From positions 4,588,001 to 4,652,000 of the forward strand of contig NZ_CP137854.1 of the NCBI RefSeq assembly GCF_033546935.1: a stretch of DNA of 64,000 nucleotides, given 5' to 3'. Numbering within the stretch: the first letter of the stretch is position 1; every line of letters begins with the position of its first letter. Made by a program: the position numbers and the translations under genes. The notes beneath the pieces were generated by a model. The model saw only the letters and a list, made by a program, of their open reading frames with translations. It ran no database searches and was not told the origin of the DNA. This DNA comes from Xylophilus sp. GOD-11R (GTDB lineage Bacteria; Pseudomonadota; Gammaproteobacteria; Burkholderiales; Burkholderiaceae_C). Shown in pieces: positions 20,810 through 29,900 of the stretch.

Positions 20810-21769
20810 TCAGTCCGGCGCGACGAACGGCGCCTCGTGCGCAAAGGCCTGCTGCAGGAACTCCACGCACACCCGCACCTTGGCCGAACTGGCCAGCCGC
20901 TGCGGGTAAACCGCCCAGATGCCCGCGTCCTGCCGATATTCCGGCAGCACCTGGCGCAGCCGGCCGTCGTCGATCAGCGGCTGCACGTCCCAGCGTGAGC
21001 GCAGCACGATGCCGCGTCCGTCGAGCGCCCATTGCACCGCGATCTCGCCGTGGTTGCTCGACAGTGGCCCGCTCACCTTCACGTCCTGCGTGCGGCCCGG
21101 CCCCTGCAGCGTCCAGGTGCCAAAGGGATGGTCGCGCTCTTTGATGACGATGCAGTCGTGTGCCGCCAGGTCCTGCAGGCTGCGCGGCGTGCCGCGCCGC
21201 GCCAGGTAGTCGGGCGCGGCGCAGAGCAGCCGGTGGTTGGCGGCCAGCGGGCGCGCGATGAGGTGCGGCGCGATCTCGTCGCCGATGCGGATGTCGAGGT
21301 CCACGCCCTCGGCCGCCACGTCGACCAGCCGGTCGTAGACCTCCAGCCGCACCTGCAGCGCCGGGTAGCGCGCGACCAGGCTCGACAGCATCGGCGCCAC
21401 CACCCGCCGGCCGAAACCGAAACTGCTGCTGATGCGCAAGGTGCCGCGCGGCACGCTGCGGCTGGCATCCATCTCCTGCACCAGTTGCTGCACGTCCTCG
21501 ACGATGCGCTGCGCCCACTGGTAGATGCGCTCGCCGTCCTCGGTCACCGTCACCTGGCGGGTGGTGCGGTGGAGCAGGCGCACGCCGAGCGTCTGCTCCA
21601 GCACCTGCAGCCGCTTGCTCACGTAGGCGCGCGACACGCCGAGCTCGGTCGCCGCGGCGACGAAGCTGGCCTTGCGGGCGAGCACGACGAAGACACGCAG
21701 GTCGTCGGTGGCGGGCAGGGAGGGTTCGGCGTGGGGCGGCTGATTGATCACGATTCGTGGCCAAAGCAT
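20810..21769 (-). CDS. LysR-family regulator, DmlR-like
   Basis: A 319-residue LysR-type regulator with the helix-turn-helix at about residues 23-80 (LRVFVVLARKASFVAAATELGVS, then LLHRTTRQVTVTEDGERIY) and an effector domain. The N-terminus is about 15 residues longer than usual. A GTG at about 21751 would give a more standard length. It is divergent from the D-malate/tartrate dehydrogenase gene at 21846, the layout of E. coli dmlR/dmlA, so activation of that gene is the natural inference. A perfect palindrome overlaps its own start codon, consistent with autoregulation. Confidence 0.88.
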   Translation of the reverse strand: MLWPRIVINQPPHAEPSLPATDDLRVFVVLARKASFVAAATELGVSRAYVSKRLQVLEQTLGVRLLHRTTRQVTVTEDGERIYQWAQRIVEDVQQLVQEMDASRSVPRGTLRISSSFGFGRRVVAPMLSSLVARYPALQVRLEVYDRLVDVAAEGVDLDIRIGDEIAPHLIARPLAANHRLLCAAPDYLARRGTPRSLQDLAAHDCIVIKERDHPFGTWTLQGPGRTQDVKVSGPLSSNHGEIAVQWALDGRGIVLRSRWDVQPLIDDGRLRQVLPEYRQDAGIWAVYPQRLASSAKVRVCVEFLQQAFAHEAPFVAPD

Positions 21770-21778
21770 TCATGAATG
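21767..21778. promoter_or_regulatory. Palindrome in the lysR/dmlA intergenic region
   Basis: CATTCATGAATG is a perfect 12-base palindrome. An ATTGAATG half-site follows a few bases later (from about 21783). It lies between the divergent LysR and dehydrogenase genes and overlaps the first codons of lysR, the usual place for a LysR recognition site. The assignment rests on position and symmetry only. Confidence 0.4.
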
Positions 21779-21845
21779 ACCGCATTGAATGTAATCCACG
21801 CCCAATCGACAATGGCCGCCATCCATCCACCAGGAGATTCCATAC

Positions 21846-22961
21846 ATGAGCAGCCCGGGCACCAGCAGCAACGCCAGCAAGACCAGTTTCAAGATCGCCG
21901 TTCTCGCCGGCGACGGTATCGGCAAGGAAGTCATGCCCGAGGGTCTGCGGGCGCTGCGCGCGGCCTCCGAGCGCTTCGAAATCGGCTTGAGCTTCACGGC
22001 CTTCGAATGGGCCAGCTGCGACTACTACGCCGAGCACGGAAAGATGATGCCGGACGACTGGAAGGCGCAGCTCGAAGGCTTCGACGCCATCTACTTCGGC
22101 GCGGTCGGCTGGCCGGCGACCGTGCCGGATCACGTGTCGCTGTGGGGTTCGCTGCTCAAGTTCCGCCGCGAATTCGACCAGTACATCAACCTGCGCCCGG
22201 TGCGCCTGCTCGAAGGCGTGCCCTGCCCCCTGGCCGGCCGCAAGCCGGGTGATATCGACTTCTTCGTGGTGCGCGAGAACACCGAGGGCGAGTACACCTC
22301 GCTCGGCGGCGTGATGTTCCAGGGTACCGATCGCGAGATGGTGATCCAGGAGTCGGTCTACACGCGGCACGGTGCCGACCGGGTGCTGAAGTACGCCTAC
22401 GAACTGGCGCAGTCGCGCAAGAAGAAGCTCACCGTGGCCACCAAGAGCAACGGCATCGCGATCAGCATGCCGTGGTGGGACGGGCGGGCCGATGCGGTGG
22501 GCGAGGCCTATCCCGAGGTGAAGGTCGACAAGCAGCACATCGACATTCTTTCGGCGCGCTTCGTGCTGCAGCCGGACCGGTTCGACGTGGTGGTGGCGAC
22601 CAATCTGTTCGGCGACATCCTGTCGGACCTCGGGCCGGCGTGTACCGGGACGATCGGGCTGGCGCCTTCTGCCAATCTGAATCCGGAAGGGAACTTTCCG
22701 TCGCTGTTCGAGCCGGTGCATGGGTCGGCGCCGGATATCTATGGGCGCAATATCGCCAATCCGGTGGCGATGATCTGGTCGGGGGCGTTGATGCTCGATT
22801 TTCTGGGCGGGGGGCAAGGGGTTTGCCGGGAGGCGCATGACCTGATCGTGCGGGCGATCGAGACCGTTTTGGTAGAGGGCCCCCGGACGCCGGATATGGG
22901 GGGTGGGGCTTCTACTTCCCAGGTCGGAGAGGCTGTGGCGGGATTGATCGGGACTTTGTGA
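21846..22961 (+). CDS. D-malate / tartrate dehydrogenase (DmlA/TtuC type)
   Basis: A 371-residue decarboxylating dehydrogenase of the isocitrate/isopropylmalate family. It has IAVLAGDGIGKEVMPEG at the N-terminus, the substrate-binding arginine cluster (FDQYINLRPVRLL), and FFVVRENTEGEYTSLGG at about residues 138-154. The metal-binding aspartates lie in VVATNLFGDILSDL (about 245-258). The region FEPVHGSAPDIYGRNIANP contacts NAD. This subfamily oxidises D-malate or tartrate with Mn2+ and NAD+ to pyruvate or a related ketoacid, feeding C4 hydroxyacids into central metabolism. The divergent LysR gene is probably its activator. The last 200 bases have a base composition slightly less biased than the rest. 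Confidence 0.9.
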   Translation: MSSPGTSSNASKTSFKIAVLAGDGIGKEVMPEGLRALRAASERFEIGLSFTAFEWASCDYYAEHGKMMPDDWKAQLEGFDAIYFGAVGWPATVPDHVSLWGSLLKFRREFDQYINLRPVRLLEGVPCPLAGRKPGDIDFFVVRENTEGEYTSLGGVMFQGTDREMVIQESVYTRHGADRVLKYAYELAQSRKKKLTVATKSNGIAISMPWWDGRADAVGEAYPEVKVDKQHIDILSARFVLQPDRFDVVVATNLFGDILSDLGPACTGTIGLAPSANLNPEGNFPSLFEPVHGSAPDIYGRNIANPVAMIWSGALMLDFLGGGQGVCREAHDLIVRAIETVLVEGPRTPDMGGGASTSQVGEAVAGLIGTL

Positions 22962-23059
22962 TGCCCCGTGCCCCCTCTGGCTGGTGGGCTTGGTTGCTCA
23001 TTCTTTTGCTTCGTCGCTTCTCTATGCGGGGGGCGAAATGGCGGCTTGCTCTTGGCTGA

Positions 23060-23170
23060 TCTGGCTTGTCTTTTTTCTTTTCTTCTGCTGAACGCAGGGC
23101 GGCGCTGGGGGCGTGCGGCGCCCCAGCTCCACCTCCGCCAAGAGAAGAAAAGAAAACAAAGCCCACTCAG
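23060..23170. repeat. A/T-tailed palindromic repeat
   Basis: Pyrimidine tails (TTTTTTCTTTTCTTCTG) are followed by a GC-rich palindromic core with GGGGCG/CGCCCC, AGCTCCACC, and then purine tails (AGAAGAAAAGAAAAC). The core and tails match the elements at 42771 and 44628, so this belongs to the same family of dispersed repeats. The rest of the gap between the dehydrogenase and lipocalin genes holds no gene I can support. Confidence 0.65.
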
Positions 23171-23193
23171 CAGAGAGAGAGCAAAACACCTCC

Positions 23194-23754
23194 TCAGCGA
23201 GAAGCGTTCTGCCCCACCCTCTCCACCCTGGATACATCGAACCCCATGGCCCCCACCCGCCCCACCAGCATCTGAAACCGTGCCTCGGACACAGCCGGCG
23301 TCCGCGCCAGCACCCGCACCTCTTGACGGTCTCCGCAGGCCACGATCGCCGCTGAATAATCCGGGCTCACATAGGCGATCCGATAGGCCCACCTCCCAGA
23401 CCAGGGTCCTCGAACCTCCCAGACCGCATCGTCCCCAGCGCTCACCACCGCACGGGAAACAACTTTCCGAAATCCCCCATCACGCTCGGTGCGCGATCGA
23501 AATTCCAGATCGATCCCGCCATCGTCGGCCAAGGAATAAGTTTCGATCGCGTCCCGTATCCCACCATCGGGGCAAGCCGGAATGCGCGCGATCACATGCC
23601 ACGGCCCCATGTAGCGTGGCAGCTCGGCATCGACCGCCAGCGGTACCGGCGCGACCTCGGCCAAGCGTGGTCCACCGCGCAGGGCGTTCAACAGAAAGAC
23701 GGCGGCGAACCCAAACCCGGCGCCAGCGGCCAGGCGGAAATGATGTTTGTTCAT
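23194..23754 (-). CDS. Lipocalin-family protein (Blc-like)
   Basis: A 186-residue lipocalin. The N-terminal hydrophobic segment (about residues 8-25) anchors or exports the protein. The fold then starts with the lipocalin motif LPRYMGPWHVIARIP (the GxW of strand A). The NYSLADDGGIDLEF-like segment (ETYSLADDGG here) and the late YVSPDYSAAIVACGDRQEVRVLART strand pair also fit bacterial Blc. A lipobox is not obvious, so it may stay anchored by the N-terminal helix. Blc-type lipocalins bind fatty acids or lysophospholipids. The gene is divergent from the cdiA-like gene, with 210 bases between them. Confidence 0.8.
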   Translation of the reverse strand: MNKHHFRLAAGAGFGFAAVFLLNALRGGPRLAEVAPVPLAVDAELPRYMGPWHVIARIPACPDGGIRDAIETYSLADDGGIDLEFRSRTERDGGFRKVVSRAVVSAGDDAVWEVRGPWSGRWAYRIAYVSPDYSAAIVACGDRQEVRVLARTPAVSEARFQMLVGRVGAMGFDVSRVERVGQNASR

Positions 23755-23964
23755 GGCGAGAGTCGCGAAAAAACGCGGGCGGGGATGAGAAAGGGAGAAA
23801 AACAAAGCGCGAACCATAGCCCATCCGAATGGAGCCGGACAACACGCAGCCCCCAACCGGACGACCGATATCACGCGGGTCCTGATGACATCTTGAAACC
23901 TGATGAATCCAGAGAGTGAGTGATTGCTTACAATGGCCGGTTTTGCCATGCGCACCGCCCATCC

Positions 23965-26900
23965 GTGAACAAGCAACTTCACCGCATCATCTTCAACGCA
24001 GCGCGTGGCCAGCACATGGCGGTGGCCGAAACCGCACCCTCCCACCAAAGCCCGGGTACACGCTCCTCGACCAGTCGGCCCGCCGTGCTCGCCGTCTGCC
24101 TGCTGGTGTTGCCCGCCCAGGCGCAGATCACCGCCGACCCAGCGGCCCCGGGCGGCCAGCGCCCCACCGTGCTGCTCGCGCCCAACGGTGTGCCGCTGGT
24201 CAACATCCAGACGCCCTCGGCCGCCGGCGTCAGCCGCAACACCTACGGCCGCTTCGATGTCGGCACGCCCGGCGCGATCCTCAACAACAGCCGCACCAAC
24301 ACACAGACCCAGCTCGGCGGCTGGGTGCAGGGCAACCCCTGGCTGGCCGGCGGCGGCGCGCGGGTCATCCTCAACGAGGTCCACTCCGGCGCCCCGAGCC
24401 GACTGCGCGGGCCGATCGAGGTCGCCGGCCAGCGCGCCGAGGTGATCGTGGCCAATCCGGCCGGCATCTCGGTCGACGGCGCGGGCTTCATCAACGCCAG
24501 CCGGGTAACGCTGACGACCGGGGTTCCGGTGTTCTCCGGCGGCGACCTCGAATCGTTTCGCGTGCGGCAGGGCACCGTCACGGTCGAAGGGCTGGGGCTC
24601 GATGCCGGCTCGGCCGACTACGCCGCGATCCTGGCGCGTTCGGTGGCGATCAACGCCGGACTGTGGGCCCGGAACCTGACGGTGGCCGCCGGTGCGCACG
24701 ACGCGTCGCCCGATGCCGCCTCCATCACGTCCGCCGTCGGCACACCGGCCGACAAACCCACCTTCGCCCTCGACGTGGCCGCGCTCGGCGGCATGTACGC
24801 CAACAAGATCTGGCTGATCGGCACCGAGGCCGGATTGGGCGTGCGCAGCGCAGGCGGGCTGTCTGCAGGGGGCGACCTGGTGGTGACGGCCGACGGGCGG
24901 CTGGAGATCGGCGGCACCGTGCAGGCCAAAGGCAGCGCTCGGCTGGCCAGCACCTCGGGCGACGTCGCTACCACGGGCACCGTGTCGGCCGACCTGCTGG
25001 CCATCGACAGCGCCCGTGACATCGTCAACACCGGCACCCTCTCGGCCACACGACTCGCGCTGCATGCCGGGCAGGACATCGACAACCGGGGCGGCACCCT
25101 GCGCCAGACCGGGGCGGCCGAACTGCAGGTCGACGCCGGCGTGCTCGACAACACCGCCGGCACCATCGGACCACGACCGCCCGCCGCCAGCCCGTCCACC
25201 GGGCAGCCGCCTGCTACCGAGCCCGCGCCAGCGCCGGTCTCGCCGAGCGATCCGGCCACACCGCCTGCCACGCCGGTCACGCCTGCCACGCCGGCAAGCG
25301 ACGGCACCACACTACAGCCCGCCGTCGACCGCACCCCCGGCACCATCGCCGCCGCCGGCACCCTGCGCAACAGTCGCGGCACCATCCAGGGCGACGGCGG
25401 CATCGCGCTCGGCACCACCCATCTCGACAACGAAGGAGGCTTCGCCTCGGTCCAGCGCATCGCCCCGCCGCTGCGCTCGCTCGCCAACCGGCATGGCACC
25501 CTGAACGTGGCCGGGGCGCTGGTCGTCGACGCCGCATCGCTCGACAACCGCGAGGGCCGGCTCCAGGCCGGATCGCTCGCCATCGCGACCAGCGGCGACA
25601 TCGACAACACGGCCGGCAGCATCGTGGCCCGCGAAGGCGCGCGGCTCGACGTCGGTCGCGACATCCGCAACGACGCCGGCACGGTGCAGGCCGGCACCAC
25701 CCTGCAACTGACCGCCGGCAGCGCCGTCACCAGCCGCGCCGGCACGCTGCAGGCCGTCGGGGCCGGGTCGTCCCTGCAACTGCAAGCGAAAGCAATCGAC
25801 GCCACCGGCGGGCGCATCGTCAACACGGGCAGCGGTGCGGCCCGCATCGCCGCCGACCGCACGTTGACGCTCGACGACGACGCCGTCGTCGCCGCCGGCG
25901 GCACGCTGGCATTGGCGGCCGACAGCATCCGCATGGGCGCGGGCTCGGCCGTTTCGTCGGCATCGGCGATGACGGTGCAGGCCGACACCGCGCTGCACAA
26001 CGCCGGGATCGTCGGCACCACATCGCACTCCCACGCGGCCCTGACCGTGCAGGCCGGCGCGCTCGACAACCGGGGCGGACGGCTGCAGTCCGACGGCGAC
26101 CTGCGCATCGCCACCACCGGCGCCATCGACAACCGTACCGGTGTGCTGCGCTCCGGTGCGGACCTCGCCCTGCAGGCCGGCGGCGACATCGCCAACCAGG
26201 GCGGCGCGATCGAGGTGATCGCCGAGCGCGCGGCGCTGACGGTGCGCAGCGGCGCGCGCCTCGACAACGACGGCGGCCACCTCACCCACAACGGCAGCGG
26301 CGCCAGCGAAGTGCAGGCCCGCGCCATCGACAACGGCAGCGGCGCCATCGTGGTCGCCGGTGCGCTGACCCTGGCCGCCGACCGTATCGACAACGCGGTC
26401 GGCGGCACGCTCGTCGCCGGCGCCGCGCTGGACCTGCAGGCCCGCGAGCGCCTCGTCAACCGAGGCCTGGTCAGCAGCGGCGGCCGGCTGGGCATCGACG
26501 CCGCAGGTGCCGCGCTCGACAACCACGCCGGCCGCATCACCGCCGCTGGCGGCACGCACATTGCCGCCGACCGCATCGACAACACCGGCGGCGTGCTGGC
26601 CACCACCGTCGGCTCGCGCGGCGCGCTGAAACTGCAGACGACCAGGCTGGAAAACGGCGGCGGCACCGTGTCGGCTGACGGCGCACTGCACATCACGCTC
26701 GCGGGCGACGCCCTCACCGAAGGCCTGCTGCACGCCGGCACCGACCTCGACCTGGCGGTCCAGGGCCGTCTCACCAACGCCGGCACGCTGGAAGCCGGGT
26801 CCACGCTGCGCGGCATGGCCACCGCCCTCGAAAACCGCACCGGTGCGCGCATGCGGGCCGACTCGGTCGAACTGCAGGCCGACCGGGCCATCGACAACGC

Positions 26901-29900
26901 CGGCGAGATCCAGGGCGAGGCCGTGGCCCTGCAGGCCGACGCCATCACCAACACCGGCGCCATCACCGGCGGCGATGTGCGCCTGCAGGCGCGCACCATC
27001 GCCAACGTCGGCGACCCCGCCCTCGTCGGCGCCACCCGCACCGTGTCGCTGTGGGCCGGCGAGCGGGTCGACAACCTCGACGGCGCCACCGTCTACAGCG
27101 CGGGCGACGTGCGCATCGGCGCCGCCCCACCCGACGACGACGCCCCGGCCGGCCAGACCGGCGTCTTCCTGAACCGGGGCGCCACGGTGGAAGCCGGCCG
27201 CCACGTCGACATCGCCGCCGACACGCTGCAGAACCGGCGCAGCGTCGCCATCGACACGGTGCAGGTCCTGGCCGAGGACCACACCCTCACCATGCCCGAC
27301 TGGTGGCACAACGGCTCGGCCAACCCGGGCAGCTACGCCGGCGCGGTGAACGGCACCAATTTCTCGGCCTACGAGGTCTTCTACCTCGACCCGGCCGACA
27401 TCGTGGAGAACAGCAGCTTCATCACGCCCGACGGCCAGCGCGTCGGCCGCGCGGTGGTGCGCACCCATGCCGACGACACCCTTTACTTCAGCGCCCATGC
27501 GGGGCGCAACGGCGCCTATGGCCACCGCGAGCGCCTCACCGCCAGCGACGGCACCCGCGTCGTCTACTACCAGGAGCGCAGCGACGGCGTCGCCAACCCC
27601 GACCAGGTGGCAGGCGCCGCCGACACCGCCATCTGGCCGGCCCAGCGGGTCATCACCGACTGGGACACCGCCGTGCCGGTCGATGCCGCCTACGGCCGTT
27701 GCAGCACCGCCTGCGTGATGCTGGTCGCGCCCTTTCAGTACACCGACCCTACCACCACCATCCTGCGCGACAGCCAGCGGGTCATCGCGCCCGACCACCA
27801 TCTGTCCGAACTGCGGCGCGACGTCACCACCACGGTGACCGAAGACCGCGCCAGCCTCGGCACCCCGGCGCGCATCCTCGCCGGCGGCGACATGCGGCTC
27901 GACCTCGGCAGCCGCCTCGAAAACCACCACGGCGACATCCTGGCCGCCGGCCGGCTCGACATCCTCGAGGCGACACCCGGCGCCGTGCAGGTCGACAACG
28001 TCTCCACCACGCTCTACCGCCGCTACGGGTTCGACGGCACTTCCACGCTCGCCAACGGCAACAGCATCGCCTACCACGCGCCCGAGATCGCCGAGGTGAT
28101 CGGCAGCACCGGCGGCGCGATGTCCGGCGCGCAGGGCGTGTCGATCACCGCGCGCACGGTGCGCAACACCGACCTGGCGGCCGGCACCGCCGCCAACATC
28201 GTGGACGAGGTGCGACTGGCCTCCGGCAACCAACTCCCCCAGGGCTCCGCCGTGGCCGCCGACGCGCGCCAGGCCTTTCCCGCCACCGAGGCCTCGGCGC
28301 CGGGCGCGCTGTTCCGCGCGCAGCCGGCCAACGGCGTGCCCTATCTGTTCGAAACACGTCCGGAGTTCGCCAGCTACCGACGGTGGCTCGCCAGCGACTA
28401 CCTGCTCGACGCGCTGGGGCTGGACCCGGCACGCATGCAAAAACGCATCGGCGACGGCTTCTACGAACAACGCCTCATCAACGAACAGGTCGCCCGGCTC
28501 ACCGGTCGCCGCCGCCTCGACGGCTACGCCAGCGACGAGGCGCAGTTCCTGGCGCTGATGGACGCCGGCGCCACCTACGCCCGGCAGTTCGGCCTGGCGC
28601 CCGGCGTGGCGCTATCGGCCGATCAGATGGCGCGACTCACCAGCGACATCGTCTGGCTGCAGACCGAAACCGTCACCCTGGCCGACGGCAACACCCAGCA
28701 GGTGCTGGTGCCGCGCGTGTACCTGGCCCACGTCGGCCCGGACAGGCTGCGCCCCGAAGGCGCGCTCATCACCGGGCGGGAGATCGACATCGAGGCCGAC
28801 GACATCGTCAACCGCGGCGGCACCATCGGCGGCGCCGACACCCGCCGCGCCACCCTGGTCGCCAGTGCCGACATCGTGAACCAGGGCGGCGCGGTGCAGG
28901 CGGCCCTGCTCGGCCTGAAGGCCGCCGGCGACATCCGCAACGAGAGCCTGACCTCCACCCAGCAGTGGCAGCAGGCGTCCGGCCCGGCCGGTACGAGCCA
29001 GAGCGCCACCAGCGCGTCGAACACCGGCCGACTCCTGGCCGGACAGGCGCTGGTGGTCGACGCCGGGCGCGACTTCGTCGACACCGGCGGGCAGATCCGC
29101 TCCGGCGGCAGCGCCGCCATCCGCGCCGGACGCGACGTCGTGCTCGACGCCCAGGTCACCGGAGCCGAACAAAGCGACCGTGTCGGCAACGCCACCCACG
29201 ACCGCGCCACCGCCGACGTGCGAGGCAGCCGAATCGACGTGGCCGGCGACCTCGTCGTTGTCGCCGAGCGCGATATCCGGGGCGAAGCCGCAGCCATCCG
29301 CTCCGGAGGCGACACGCTGCTGCATGCCGGCAACGACATCCAGCTCGGCAGCGCCACCGAAACGCGCGAATCCGCCATGGAGACCGATGCCGACAACCAT
29401 CTCCTTGAACGCACCACGCACCAGGTCGCCAGCAGCGTGAAGGCCGGCGGCCACCTCGCCCTGCAGGCGCTCAACGACATCCACGCCCCCGGCGTGCAGC
29501 TCGACGCCGGCCAGAACCTGACCGTGATCGCCGCGCACGACGTGGTGCTGGAGGCCGCCCGCGACAGCACCGAGCTCGACCAGGCCAGCCGCACCAGCGG
29601 CGGCATCGTCAATCGCACCGAAACCGATACCCGCCAGCAGGCGTCCAGCACCGCCCGGGTGGCCGGGCTCAGCGGCGACCAGGTCACCGTGCGTGGCGGG
29701 CGCGACGTGCTGCTGGAAGGCGCGCAGATCGATGGCGAGCACGGCGCGCTGGTCTTCGCCGACCGCGCCCTCGTCGCCGGCGCCGCCTACAGCACCGAAA
29801 ACCTCGCCGAGTCGCGCAGCCGCACCACCAACGTGCTCGGCCGGCGCGGTGTCGCCACCGAAAGCACCCACGACCGTGTCACTGCGCAGGGCAGCAGCAT

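Noticed and set aside
20559..22838. A 759-codon frame on the minus strand spanning the LysR gene and the dehydrogenase gene
   Set aside because: It is a shadow frame in GC-rich DNA: low-complexity Arg/Pro/Ala composition, no start with a ribosome binding site, and it covers two well-recognised genes.
23920..23964. ATG at 23920 as start of the exoprotein
   Set aside because: The extended signal peptide region of TPS proteins begins with the NKQLHRIIFN segment, which fits the GTG at 23965.
25312..28470. A 1,052-codon antisense frame inside the exoprotein gene
   Set aside because: The repetitive GC-rich exoprotein leaves its antisense frames open; the translation is Val/Gly/Arg-rich without any domain.
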